From Multifurca ochricompacta (Eukaryota; Basidiomycota; Agaricomycetes; Russulales; Russulaceae): 64,000 bases of DNA. Location: positions 434,001-498,000 of the forward strand of contig WTXG01000009.1 of NCBI GenBank assembly GCA_022496185.1, read 5' to 3'. The position numbers and the translations under genes are program-made. A model generated the notes under the pieces. It ran no database searches. It was given only the letters and a program-made list of their open reading frames with translations, and was not told the DNA's origin. Below are positions 1 through 13,712 of this stretch, in pieces. Numbering within the stretch: position 1 is the stretch's first letter; the number at the start of each line of letters is the position of its first letter.

Positions 1-784
1 AACTATGCACGCATAACGCGGTTCTGTTTGGTCTGTAACTACGTGACAAGGTATGTTTATTGTTTATTGCATCCAACGTGCCGCTTAGTCCAAGCCTGGC
101 TTCCAGAATCATCGAGCCCCTTGCATCTCGATGCTCAAAGTTTCGCTTTAAACCCCTCGACTCTTCATCAGCCAGACAACGTCTGGGAAACATTGCAGCC
201 GCTGAACAAGTTCCCGTGAACCAGGCTGTCATCTCCACCCTCATTTCTACATCCTCAGGCGACCTACGACGCGCCATCACGTATCTACAGTCAGCAGCAC
301 GATTGTCGGGTGCCACCGAGCCACCGACTCCCATTTTCCCCCAGGATATCCAAGAGATAGCGGGTGTTGTTCCCAATCGGTTGTACGAAAGTTCGCCCAG
401 ACGGTCGGAGTCGACGTACCTCCTACTCAAAGCGGAGATGAGGACATAGACATGGCCGATGTCACACCCCTGACCGTGAAGGCAGACCTTCGTGGTTTTG
501 ATCTTATTCGGGAGACCGTCAAGTTACTGATTCGAGAAGGTTATTCCGCATCACAGATACTGATACAGGTGTGCCACACGTTCCTCTATCCATCACGGCC
601 AGCTAAGACGCCTCCACAGCTCCACGATATCATTGTTGAGCACCCGACATTGACTGGGCGCCAAAAGTCGGCTTGCGCACTCACCATGGCTGAAGCGGAT
701 AAAGCCTTATGCGATGGCGCAGATGACGAGCTCTGGATTCTCGAGGTGGCGTTGCGGGTACATAAAGTGTCACATCCTGAGTAA
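1..784 (+). CDS. RFC2: Replication factor C small subunit (human RFC4 / yeast Rfc2 type), 5' end missing
   Basis: C-terminal half of a clamp-loader subunit that, with its partners, opens PCNA and loads it on DNA at primer ends in the nucleus. Exons read 1-50, 107-568 and 620-784, with introns of 56 and 51 nt. The RFC-family sensor-2 region is plain (CNYVTR, then RIIEPLASRCSKFRF across the first intron; later SSGDLRRAITYLQS), followed by the collar domain ending DDELWILEVALRVHK. The order of blocks matches human RFC4, which is the yeast Rfc2 orthologue; the Walker A/B part lies left of the window. The frame slips by one base at about 381-384: text before it reads IAGVVPNRL and text after it reads KFAQTVGVD, both family-typical. 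One extra G there would restore a single frame, so I read this as a sequence error, not decay. Tail-to-tail with the next gene. Confidence 0.88.
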
Positions 785-1036
785 CGTTGGCTGCTGTATT
801 ACTTCGCACCATCAGGTAGACATCGTGACATCGGTTGGCCAAAAGTGATTTAGAGTCTTGATGACTGAACAGGACGCGTCCCCAAGTACCCTCAAATCGG
901 CAGTGCACTTCCCGCAACTCAGAGTCGCAATGGCATGGTCACTGCTTTGGCGGGTCTGCCCAGACCGGCTTATCAGATTCTGGGTCAGCTGTAAGGATAT
1001 GTTAAGATATAAATATGTGAATAAAGAAAGTCTGCA

Positions 1037-1433
1037 TCAAACAAAGCCTACTTGAGCGTTTTGTTGTTGCTTCATGCCCTCTTCAAGGGCTAGCCTTGCT
1101 CGTCGGTTTTCGTCAACCTTTCGCCTGAGATCGGGGGCCATAGCCTTGGACGAGGGGTTATAGAAAAAAGACCTTACAAAAGAATCGAGCTTACATTATA
1201 TGTCTCCTCCGGTGTTGGCACAGTCACTATATGAACGTTGGATGGATGCACACCATTGGGTTTATCGAGAACTTCGCTCACCATGCAGCAAGGCATAACC
1301 CAACCCTATTACTTAAACATGCCATGAAAAGATAACATGAGTTCGAGATGTATATAAGTCAAGCCGGAGAATGAAGGTACATACTTCCCGCACTGACAAC
1401 TGACAAGCGTAGCCAAGGCATCTTTCCCGACAT
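1037..1433 (-). CDS. Small Cbp4/UQCC3-like mitochondrial assembly factor, four exons
   Basis: Four tiny exons on the minus strand (1433-1385, 1305-1282, 1226-1195, 1144-1037) joined by introns of 79, 55 and 50 nt give a 70-aa protein. It starts MSGKMPWLRLSVVSAG, runs through a short hydrophobic stretch with GYALL, then VTVPTPEETYN and a very basic helix APDLRRKVDENRRARLALEE. This architecture (one N-terminal membrane helix, a TPxE motif, then a charged helix) resembles Cbp4 and UQCC3, assembly factors for cytochrome b in respiratory complex III of the inner mitochondrial membrane. Evidence is the consistent GT-AG splicing, phase agreement across all junctions and this layout; the family name is inference. 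Shares a 138-bp divergent promoter with the ING gene. Confidence 0.6.
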
Positions 1434-1571
1434 TTTCGTTTTCCTGTGGTAGCGGCAGCAGAGAAAAAAAGGAAAAGGAAAGAATGACGTAATCTAATAT
1501 TTTAAGTTAACCAAAACAACAAACAAACAAACATCATTATATAATCAAACATTACTCTGTCTGCTGTACAC

Positions 1572-3105
1572 ATGCCACGCAGCAATAAGCGTAAACGTGC
1601 ATCACTCGTACAAGCCGAGATCCTAGATGAAGACAATGAAATAGAGGAAGTCTCTGTGTCGGAGGGCGATGGAGAACCAGATTTAAATACAGAAGAGCCT
1701 GGATATCAAGAGGGGAACACGGACTTGGAAGCCAATCATAAGTTTGAGGTTGAAGCAGAGTTATGGGATTCGTTCAGAGAGGAATTTCATGAAGGTGCAC
1801 ACCATTCATTTTCAACAATCCACGGCTAACTGAATTAACAGCGGTTGAACAGCTCCCTTTGTACCTGCATCGCTCGTATGCTTTGTTACGCGAGTTGGAT
1901 GAACAGGTCACTGGTGGGTCATCCATCACCTCTCGAACTCAATTCGGACGTCGTTGATACTTAGGACGCGTTATTATAGGGCGTTATAACGAGTTACTTC
2001 CCACTTTGCAGCGGTACATCCGACTACGTCGCATATTCTCAGGCCAAAGAGACTCAAATAATGTGAAAGAGTCTAGTCCTCAAACTGAGTTGGGCGTCAA
2101 GCAGGCTGGAGACACTCCCCAGAATGCCAAACAAGCGCTTGAAACTCCAAAAGCGCTTCCTGGTGAGCGTACATTCTAGTAGGCCACTGCGCTTTTATCG
2201 TTGACATCATCCTAGTAGGGACCACTCGCGAACTCTTACGACATCTTGGCTGGTTGATGGAAGAGGTTGTGCGAGGATCTCAAGAGAAGGTCGGTCTTGC
2301 ACAAGCCGCGTATGACTCAGTATGTGCCATTTCAACGCGCTCCTCCACTTTTTGACACGACGCACTTCAAAGGTTGACAGGCACATACGTCTTCTTGACC
2401 AGTCCATCCGCGAGCAGGATATGTCCATCTCCTTTGGCCTTCGACAAGGCACACACCCCTCTCTACTCCCTGATCTCGCTGCTCCTTCGCGCTGGGCCCG
2501 TGCTACCCGCGTTACGCATAGTCCTATTCCAGGTCTTAGCGACGATGAGGATATCATGGTCCCGGAGATCAGTGCTAGCAGCGAGGTTACCATTGGGATG
2601 GCTATGGGAGGCGAGGCTCCTCGGGGGACCTCCTCTTGGAAGAAAGGGAAAAAGAGTAAGAAAAGGAAGTTAGACAAGACAGTCTCGGAAGCTGAAGGTG
2701 CCCCTATGGCCGCCGCTTCCTCCACGCGGAGCTTGAGGCTCAAAGTGCCACCTTTAACCTCAGCTCTACAGGCCGATGCAATTACTGATCCTGACGAACC
2801 AAAGTATTGCTACTGCAATAGGGTGTCATTTGGCAATGTAAAGCTGTTCATTCAAATAGCTCGGAGTGTCATCTTAACCTTGCTCCCCTCAGATGGTGGC
2901 TTGTGACTACCCCCAATGCAAGCGTGAATGGGTAGGCGTTCTAAAAATACGATGTTCTGCCATACTCACGGCCTTGCCCATTAAGTTCCATCTTGACTGC
3001 GTAGGTTTGACGGAGGAACCACAATCTCGGACGTGGTACTGTCGGGATTGCGAACCTCTGGTGCGCAAGGCTGAGCTTGCGGGCTCAAAGAGGAGAGGGC
3101 GATAA
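1572..3105 (+). CDS. ING-family PHD-finger chromatin protein (Yng/Png-like)
   Basis: Seven exons (1572-1794, 1842-1913, 1980-2162, 2219-2319, 2373-2837, 2893-2931, 2986-3105) give about 400 aa. The N-terminal ING helix pair includes LYLHRSYALLRELDEQV and RYNELLPTLQRYIRLR, split by the second intron. The middle is low-complexity and basic (KKGKKSKKRK). The C-terminus is a complete PHD finger, YCYCNRVSFGN, CDYPQCKREW, FHLDCVGL, TWYCRDC, with the C4HC3 zinc ligands present. ING proteins bind H3K4me3 and act as subunits of histone acetyltransferase or deacetylase complexes in the nucleus. The two small introns at 2838-2892 and 2932-2985 cut through the PHD. Which complex it belongs to cannot be told from sequence. 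Convergent with NUF2 across 178 bp. Confidence 0.9.
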
Positions 3106-3283
3106 ATAGATGTATGAATTATCAATATTTTGTATACAATATGCTGGATCTTAACACCTGCTTCCCAACGTACACAGCTACGGAGATCAAATATAATTAA
3201 GCAGTAGAAATGCGAAGCGTCCATGAGGTGCTGTACCGGGTGTGCAACGGAAGTTGGTGGTAACCACGGAGTCGTACTAGGGG

Positions 3284-5144
3284 CTACGAACCGCTCACGG
3301 CGAGACCATGTGTCAGGGGACGAAAAAAGACAGCAGCCAGCGCAACTTCAATGGAGGAGACCTGCATCCCCAATTTCTTGGCTATGGTCTCCATGTATGC
3401 GGCTGCCAGCAGCATACCTTAGCCCAGTGATCGATATTCTAAGGCCATCACTCACATGTCCGATTGCGAAGTGCCCAATACTCAGCAAGCAGTTCACCGA
3501 GCTCTGCTTCGCTGCGCTTCAAGTGATCGGCCATCTGCAAGAGACCGGAGAGGACATGGTCAACGTGCTGCACAAGTGGTGATGAGCACGCAATCAATCA
3601 AAACTAACTTTGCGCTCAATTTCATCCGCCTCAGCACGGAGCTCCTCATTATGCTTATCATTGTCCCGCCTTTCAATTGCCATGTTCTGATATTCTTTCT
3701 CGAGCCGCTCGATCGCTTGCCGACTTGCGATACGCTTGTCCTCTACATGTCGCTGGGCGCGCTCGATCCTCTCGCGTGCGTTAGCTAGCTGCTTCCCTAG
3801 GTGCTGAACATCGGAAAGTCAACGCGGTAAGTGTGAGTAAATCGATGGTTACTAACCTCTACCCTGAGTAGGCTTCCCTTTTGCTCGTTCTTTTGTTGCT
3901 CATGGCTGTCGCGACTATCAGATAGCATCTTCTCCGCCGCCTCGAGGGCATGCATTTCCTTTTCCAAAGTCTGTAGCTGTTCGACGCTTGTACGGAAATC
4001 CTGACTAGGGATTCGAGTCGTGTGCAAGAATCTCACGAAGAAAATCCAGCACCTTTTCGATATTCAGCAAGGCCGAGACTTTTGTTTGCAACTCGTCGAT
4101 AGTAGTCTGCTGTGATATGTACGTCTTCTTGTCTTCATTTGCAGTATTGCCCATCGCGTTTATGGTTCGCCGAATGCGTTCAGGCGACTGCACGACCCGT
4201 GAGCGGACACGGGAAACGCCGTCTGTCGCAAGTGCTGCGTCAGAATATAAGCCTTCCTATGTTCATTGAATGTTTGTATATGGTTCGTGAAGCTATGGAC
4301 GTCACCAAACCTTTCTCTGAACTAAAGTGGATTTCTCGGCTTTGAGAGATTCTATGTCTTTCAATAGTCTTGTTTGAGTATCCTTGTATGCGATGAGTTG
4401 GGAGGTAATGGATGCATTCTCTTTCCGTATGCCATCAAGTCTAGGCTCGTCTTCTGCTCGCTTTGCCCTGGGAGACCGTACTCAGGTGTAACTGAGGAAG
4501 AAGCAAGCGTAGAGCGCACTTGAGCTTTGCTAACTGCGACTCGAGTCTGGCTCGCTCGTGAGCCACACTCTCGCGCTCCTGTATCAAATCTGCTGCTTTC
4601 CCACGAAGTTTTGCAACAAAGGGCATGCATTGTTCGGAGAACTTGACAAAGTTGATGAAGGCGGAAAGAATGAGACGCGTTCGCTCTGATGTGGGGGTAA
4701 AAATGTCTTTGCCACTAAAGTCTGGTACCTTCGCAGCATCGGCAAGACGTATTCTGCAGACAATGAAAAATCCGAGATTAATATGACGCGAGAGACAAGT
4801 CGGCGTACATGTGATAGACTAGGAGATTAGTGCCAATTGCAGGGCCGTATATGTCCTACGATACAGTTAGCCAATACTATATAACTTTGTCGAAGGTAAC
4901 TCACCATACTAGGATCATCGAGAGAAAAAAGAGCGGATTGTACGGGGTCTTGAAGAAGATCCTCGGTTAAACCGACGACTTGCTGCAAGCAAGCGCTGTA
5001 GACACTCAAGACAAACTCTGGGGTCGGTTTGACAAGCTGTTGATGGGTGACTGAGAGACCCCATCCGTCGAGGGAGTCAACGATGTCCGCATTTCCCATA
5101 TTGGGATACCAATATTGCTTTATGTTCTTGTCTAATTGATTCAT
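3284..5144 (-). CDS. NUF2: Kinetochore protein NUF2 (Ndc80 complex)
   Basis: Nuf2 pairs with Ndc80 through coiled coils; their calponin-homology heads bind microtubules. Exon 1 (5144-4905) encodes the Nuf2 N-terminus: ADIVDSLDGWGLSVT, then LVKPTPEFVLSVY, a diagnostic Nuf2 block. After an intron come DIYGPAIG and DFSGKDIFTPTSERTRLILSAFINF, the second half of the CH domain. From about 4640 down the protein is charged coiled coil (for example ERESVAHERARLESQL and RIERAQRHVEDKRIASRQ). It ends EYWALRNRT, then YMETIAKKLGMQV, a typical Nuf2 C-terminus, and stop at 3284-3286. Roughly eight introns of about 50-60 nt. The start lies in a 190-bp divergent promoter shared with the RecQ gene and rich in GAGTGT repeats. 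Confidence 0.9.
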
Positions 5145-5156
5145 GGTTTAGTGAGT

Positions 5157-5206
5157 CGAGAGTGTGAGTGTGAGTGTGAGTGTGTGTGAGTGAGTGTGAG
5201 CGCGAG
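5157..5206. repeat. GAGTGT/GTGAGT microsatellite in the NUF2-RecQ divergent promoter
   Basis: An imperfect run of GTGAGT and GTGT units lies between the two start codons, within the 190-bp spacer. It may be length-variable between strains; no factor site is recognised in it. Confidence 0.7.
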
Positions 5207-5334
5207 TGTCTGTCGGTCGATAGGTCGGCAAGTCACCTGACCGCGCCGAAACAGTTGTGGGACGCGTCTGGAACGTTAACGTTATCTCTATTCCTCGCCT
5301 CGCCTCGAATGTCTCTTTGAATCTTACCATCGCC

Positions 5335-8300
5335 TATGTCACAACCAAGAAATAATCTCGAGGCTTTGCAGCGTCAAATTCCTCCTCAGCAAAAATCATC
5401 TTATTTTACTCCCATTCAAAGTCCCAAGGTACGTTTTCATTGACATCCCCATGTGCGTCATTTAATCCCCATTTTGTCTTCAGCCCTCTAAATTCAAGCC
5501 TGCGAAATCTGGGAGTGTTTCCGGTGTGGTGGGTGAGTTCACCCTTGATAACTCTATATGTAAGGATGCTTGATCCATCCTGTTTTATACAGTCAATGGT
5601 GGCACACATCAGCTCGCATCTTTCTCCACCCCCGGATACGGTAAACAAAGGCCCCGTCCCCCTGCTTCCGCCATTCACAACGCTCACAGCAGCAGCGAGG
5701 CAATTGACATAAGCATAAGTTCATCAGACACGACCTCTCCTACCTCAACGCGCTTGATCCCTTACAAGCGATCATCTTCTGACTTGGCTCCAGCGCTTCC
5801 CGTTTCTCCCAAGCGCCCAAAGATCACCGCTTCCGATTCTGAGAAGGAAAGCGTCTGCTCTGTGATTCGAGAAGGGAAAGGGAGGGAGGTACAGCCCCCT
5901 CCATCTCGACACTACACACCCGGCTCTCCGGGCCCTCTCCCTGGGGCCTCAGTAACTTCGCCTTTTGCTCATGCTCAGCGCCTGAAAACTTTAAGACGCA
6001 CCGCCACCCCTTCTCGACCCTTCACCTACAAATATAACGTCCATTCTGATCTGCAAGAGGTAGAAGATGTTCTCCCGTAGCCCTTTTGATGCTAACTGTG
6101 GAATAGAGAACAGCTGACGAGCTCCAGATATTGTACGATATCAATGACACACATTTTCATCAAGTTCGAAGGTACCGGGATAAGTATCGCATGCGTAAGG
6201 CGTCTGGTCAGGATCCATACATCTTGGAAGGGTTATTGTACGTATTGTTCTCTCTCATCGCCTAAATTTCTAACCTATTATGGGTGGCAAGGGAGCTTCT
6301 CGAGAACAGACTCCGCGCTATCACTAGCGCCATTGCTGCAAGTGGTGGTGATTCGGAGGACATACCGCCGCCTCCAAAGTCAGCTAGCATATTCCCACTG
6401 GTCGTGACTTCCACAAGTCGTACTCACGCCTATAATTCGGCACTTGATTTTGAAACTTCACGGCTTATGAATGGGACCCAGGTGATTGATGATGGATTTG
6501 GCGAAGACGACACGCGTATATCCAGCACTAGTCATGGTACCACACTGGTTGCTAATACTTCCGATCATGTCTCCGGAGCTGAAGATGTTGATCGTAGCGC
6601 ACATGTCCCCACAACAACCTCAACACTGCCTTCACGTACTGCCTTCTCGTCAGCTGACATAGAGGGGGGTGATTATGCACGTATGATATCTGGCCCTCAA
6701 TTGCCACGCCCTCCGACTTTCTCTGCCACTGATGAATTCAGCGACTGTGGGGTAGTGCAACAAGGCCCTGCTAGTGACGACGAACTCTGGAATCAGGTAG
6801 ACGGTACTATCGAAGACGACAGTGTCGAATCAGTTTCTCCAGATGCCAATCAACCGGCTCCAATGTTCTCGGCCGTGGCATTACTGCGCCCTCCTCCCGC
6901 TGAAACGCCGTCTGAGGCTAGCCTCAGAGCTAGTCCTCATTACCCAGAAGTCGTAGAAAAGCTCAGAAATGTTTTTCGCCTGAAAGCATTTCGAAAAAAC
7001 CAGCTTGCAGCCATAGTATCCACGCTCAATGGTCGCGACGCCATCGTGTTAATGCCAACCGGTGGCGGTAAGAGCTTGTGCTTTCAGCTGCCCGCCGTTT
7101 GTAGGGGCGGCAAAACGACCGGAGTAACCATTGTTGTCTCCCCCCTACGGGCTCTCATGGCGGATCAAGTCGAGAGGCTTCGCTCTCTTGAAATAGATGT
7201 GATGATGCTTGCATCTATGGACTCTCAAGACGGGAACTCCATGCACGAGCTTCGATCTACTGCAAACAAGCCAAGCCTTGTCTACGTAACTCCTGAGAAA
7301 CTTTATTGCAGCGATAACATGAAGGCTATATTGAAAGGTCTTCATGCAAGACGACAGCTTGCTCGGTTTGTTATCGATGAAGCCCATCTTATCAATAGTT
7401 GGGGGCGTGACTTCCGCGCCTCTGGAGTACGCTGTCTCATCTCTTGTCATCTGTAACGGGCTGATAGAACTCTCAGTATGCTGCGCTCTCTGATATTAGA
7501 AAAGATTATCCAGGCGTTCCTATCGTTGCACTTACCGCAACCGCGACTTCTGAGGCCCTGCAAGACATTGTTACCGCCCTTAGTCTAAATGATTACGTGC
7601 TCCTCTCGCAGTCGTTCAATCGTCCCAACCTACGCTACAAAGTGATACCCAAGAAAAAAGATACAGAACTTAGCATTGCTCAGTTTATCAAGGAGAAATA
7701 TCCGGGGAAGACTGGGATCATCTATTGCATTGCACGCATAAAAACTGAGGAGGTTGCTAAGAAACTGAAGGCACATGGCCTCAATGCCAGGCACTTTCAT
7801 GCAGGGCTAAACGACGGGGACAGAAAACGCATTCAACAGCAGTGGCAGAATGGCGAATGCAACATCATAGTAGCTACAGTCGCGTTTGGCATGGGTGTCG
7901 ATAAAGCAGACGGTAAATCCAGCCCCATGGAAGTATTTCTCGGCTGACTTCTTCGCAGTTCGCTTCGTCATACACTTTGATGTACCTGAGAGCGTTGATG
8001 CGTGCGTCAAGCTCTTTAAATGCGAGAATGGTTGACCGAAGCAGGTCAACAGGTATTGCCAAGAGACCGGTCGCGCAGGTCGAGACGGCAAGGTCGCTGA
8101 TTGCATCCTTTGTAACTGAATCTCCGTCGCAACAACTGATAGGGAAGCTCATCTTATTTTCCAGATTACAGCTACTATGATGTACAGAGGAGGATCCTCC
8201 GGATCAACAAAGACACGGAGATAGATGTCGTTCAGAAGAGTCGCAAGAGGCAAGCTGTACACACTGTCAGCGCGTTTTGCATCAACGAAATTGATTGCCG

Positions 8301-9441
8301 TCGCATGTTGCTGCTGAATCACTTTACTGAAAAATTCGATCCCGCTTCTTGCAACGGCACGTGCGACAATTGCGCCTCAACGGATGAGGTCACAGAGATC
8401 GATCTCACTACTTATGCCACCCAATTTGTGATAATGTTTCAAGAAGCGCAGGACAGGTGTATGAAGATAACCGGCGCGCTTAGTCTACACGCTTTTCGTG
8501 GAACATCAAAACAGGAGATGACCAGGAGGACTTACGATACCCTCGAAAGTTTTGGAAAAGGCTCAAGTCTTTCAACCGACTTGACCAAACGCCTATTCGA
8601 TAACTTGATCGCACGTGAAGTGCTGTCTACAGAACTCGAAGAAGCACCGGTCCCAAACAGAGCCCCTGTTTCTTATGTATATGTACCTATCATGGCTTTA
8701 CACTGTCTGTGCTATCGGCTAACTGGGCTTCCTGCAGCTCGGACCTGCAGCAGATGATTTTCTTGCAAAGATGCCATCTTTTGTTTTGAAGATTCGGTGC
8801 CCAAAGAATGGCCCCGGCGCACCTAGGTCCAAGAAGGGCCCACAACCTCCGGTACTTGCTTCAACGATTTCTACCAGGAAGAAGCGCCCGCGTTTAAACC
8901 TGCAGATGACCCCGTCGATCCATTCCCTGCCAACGATTATGAGCCGTTCTTTGACGATATAGAAGTAGAACCGGAACCTCGGGAGCCGTCCCCTCCCCTC
9001 CTCTTACAAGCACAGAGACTCAGGGCTTCCCCGGGCATTGAAGATCTGAACAGTCAAGCGAAGGAGTTCAAGACACACATCAGCAGTGCTACAAGGCCCT
9101 TTGTACGCTTCGAGCTCAGGTCTGTGGACTCTTCGTACCTGCTTCTTCTGCCCGCTCAGGACATGTTTGCATCAGTTCGCGGAGGAGCGCGGCTGCGACC
9201 CGCAGGACATCTTGGAAAATGAAACCATACAGGCCTTAGCCTTTATGCTGCCCTGCGGTTCGTAGCCTATAATTTACCATTCGCTTCTTCTCTCGGGAAC
9301 TGACGCACTGTCGCAGACAGCGCCACGTTCAAAGGTGTCCTTGAAATGGAAGAGGAAGCTACGGAAGTTCACGAAAAGTGGATCGCTTTTGGAGGACCCT
9401 GCCTGAATATCACTTCGAAATATGCCCTAAGCATGCGGTAG
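5335..9441 (+). CDS. RecQ DNA helicase of BLM/Sgs1 type with HRDC-like tail
   Basis: 3'-to-5' DNA helicase for recombination intermediates and stalled forks. Several short N-terminal exons encode a Ser/Pro-rich region, then the helicase core: LKAFRKNQLAAI, Walker A MPTGGGKSLCFQLPA (about 7055-7090), SPLRALMADQ, DEAH box IDEAHLINSWG (about 7370-7400), LTATAT, and in domain 2 FNRPNLRY, GIIYC and VATVAFGMGVDKAD, then the arginine-finger block QETGRAGRDGK. The RecQ-C zinc motif follows (CRRMLLLNHF, then CNGTCDNC). Near the end CYKALCTLRAQ, an intron, then FAEERGCDPQDILENETIQAL look like an HRDC domain; stop at 9439-9441. Between 8760 and 9110 the frame is lost twice, near 8863 and near 9070; one added A at each site would give one continuous protein. 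Start chosen at the first ATG after the promoter. Confidence 0.88.
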
Positions 9442-10004
9442 GCAATTAAGAACCCTTTGGGGACCCAGGTCTTAATACTCCTTACTTGGTCGAAACTAGC
9501 GACCAGTCGAATTCTTTGACCTTCTCACCCGTTCAGATGCACGAGCGCTTCGATTTTCGAGGTGTATCGAGCAGCAAGTCCCTTAGACGGGGTTGAACAA
9601 AATTGGCGCGCGGTTCAACAAAGTATCACCCTATTGCGAGATATACCTTCACAGCCGCATAATGTTATATTCACTTTATATATGCTTGGTCTACCTTATT
9701 ATCGTATACCTCTGCACGTTGAAGGGATTGTTGTCAATTTCGCATCGAACGTTAAGTTAAGGATGGCTGGGATACAGAAGGCAAGCTCTGACTGAGCATG
9801 GCAGCCGATGTGTTTCAAAATACCAACCAATCAAATCAGGGAGGATCCAAGTTGTCAGTGATGGCGCCCGACGGTATGATTTCCACTTGAAAATCGTAAG
9901 TCGAGTCAAGGTTTAAGCAATCTCCTTAGATTAACAGTAGTACAATCGGGAAACGGATGGTACATGTACACCAAAAAGCAAAAGGGCAAAGGTGAGGCCA
10001 GCGC
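9442..10004. other. Convergent 3' spacer between RecQ and DDX41
   Basis: About 560 bp between two stop codons. It contains short open stretches but no family-like protein, no tRNA-like fold I can see and no repeat. It presumably holds both 3' untranslated regions. Confidence 0.6.
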
Positions 10005-12275
<2,271 letters not shown>

Positions 12276-12360
12276 GGTCGTTGTTGTGGACGGAAGTAGA
12301 CGGGCCGAAGCCGAATGAGGTACACAAGTAATCACCAGTGCTCCTCTCCTTTCCTTCACA
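12276..12360. promoter_or_regulatory. 85-bp divergent promoter, DDX41 / galT copy 1
   Basis: The two start codons lie back to back with only 85 bp between them, so core promoters and 5' leaders must overlap. If the galT start is one of the slightly later in-frame ATGs (12367 or 12373) the spacer grows by at most 12 bp. No known element is recognised. Confidence 0.55.
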
Positions 12361-13712
12361 ATGGCAATGACAATGATTGAACCGTTTGACCCAGCAAGTC
12401 ACCCTCATCGTCGTTGTATGCTAATCAATTGAACTTTGAATATTAAAGCTCTCATATGCGTCCTCTTTTTTTAATTCTAGTCAACCCACTGACGGGTGAG
12501 TATGTACTTGTATCACCTCATCGAAATAATCGGCCATGGCAAGGTCAAATCGAACCACCTCAACAAATTACGTTGCCTCACCACGACCCGAAGTGCTATC
12601 TATGCCCAGGAAATGAACGCGCTAGTGGACAGAATAATGATACATATGAGCATACCATGGTGTTCGTCAATGACTACGCCGCCTTTCTTCCCCCCCCGGA
12701 CCCATAGCGTGTGCGGCTCCTCATCCTCTCCTAGCAACCCAGCCCGTAGATGGACAATGCGACGTTCTCATCTTCCATCCTCGACACGATCTTACCATGG
12801 CCAGGCTGTCTTTAGAGGATATCTCTCGTATTTTGGAAGAATGGATCGCTGTATACAAGCGCCGGGGAAATGAGGAAGGTATAAAATATGTACAAATTTT
12901 TGAGGTAGTCACCTCCCTCTTTTCGTGCTCCTTTTTTTTAGTTGTTTATGTACAGAACAAAGGCGCAATGATGGGCTGCTCCAATCCACATCCTCACGGA
13001 CAAGTTTGGTCGTTGAGTGAGGTTCCCACCATCCCTAGTGTGGAGCTTGCGTCCTTGGCGCGTTATGCGACCAACCCAGACGTCGCACCATCACTTGCGC
13101 CACGTGGGCCCTTTAAGAGGCCTTGCTTGCTGTGTGAATATGCCCACTTCGAGGTGAGCGTGGTCGAGAGCCAAGGTCGAGTTGTCCTGAGGAACGAGCA
13201 CTTTGTGGCTCTCGTACCTTGGTGGGCTACTTGGCCGTTCGAGATTTTATGTAAGTAAGGTATTATGCGCGGTTATCAAATGACACATTTCCAGTGCTTC
13301 CTCACCATCGGCACATTCCATCGCTGCTTCACCTTACCGATGCAGAGAAATCGTCATTTGCTAGAATCCTCTCCTCGATCGCCAAGCGTTATGACAACTT
13401 GTTCTCGTGTTCTTTCGCATACTCTATGGGCGTCCATCAGCGGCCCACACCCCCTCAAGACGAGAATATCCACGACGTTGATGAAGAAGCCAACATAGCA
13501 CATCTACATGTCCACTTTTTCCCCCCACTTTTGCGAAGCGCTTCGGTTCGAAAGTTCTTGGTCGGGTGTGTGTCTTGTCTCGTTATATGATATGTCACGC
13601 TGAAGAAACGGATAGCTTTGAGCTTATGGCTGAGGCTCAACGCGATATTACACCGGAACAAGCTGCCTATCAGTTGAGAGCCTCCTCGGAAGTTCATTAC
13701 TTGGATGGCTGA
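12361..13712 (+). CDS. GAL7: Galactose-1-phosphate uridylyltransferase, copy 1 (frame break in C8 run)
   Basis: GalT moves UMP from UDP-glucose to galactose-1-phosphate in the cytosolic Leloir pathway. Exon 1 encodes [10 protein letters not shown] and joins [14 protein letters not shown], the GalT N-terminal signature. Then come zinc-site [42 protein letters not shown], and the nucleophile motif [10 protein letters not shown] (His-Pro-His). Further blocks are [24 protein letters not shown] and [16 protein letters not shown]. It ends EVHYLDG with stop at 13710-13712. In the eight-C run at 12690-12697 the frame breaks; copy 2 next door shows the expected continuation LPPPGP, needing nine Cs here. 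Beyond the run the other frame continues perfectly, so decay is unlikely. Intron positions match copy 2. Confidence 0.9.

Noticed and set aside
7145..7450. Antisense frame within RecQ
   Set aside because: It is opposite the helicase core and carries no independent support.
12361..13712. Copy 1 galT as a pseudogene
   Set aside because: Only one base in a C run is wrong; all catalytic and zinc motifs and splice sites are intact, so an error is more likely.
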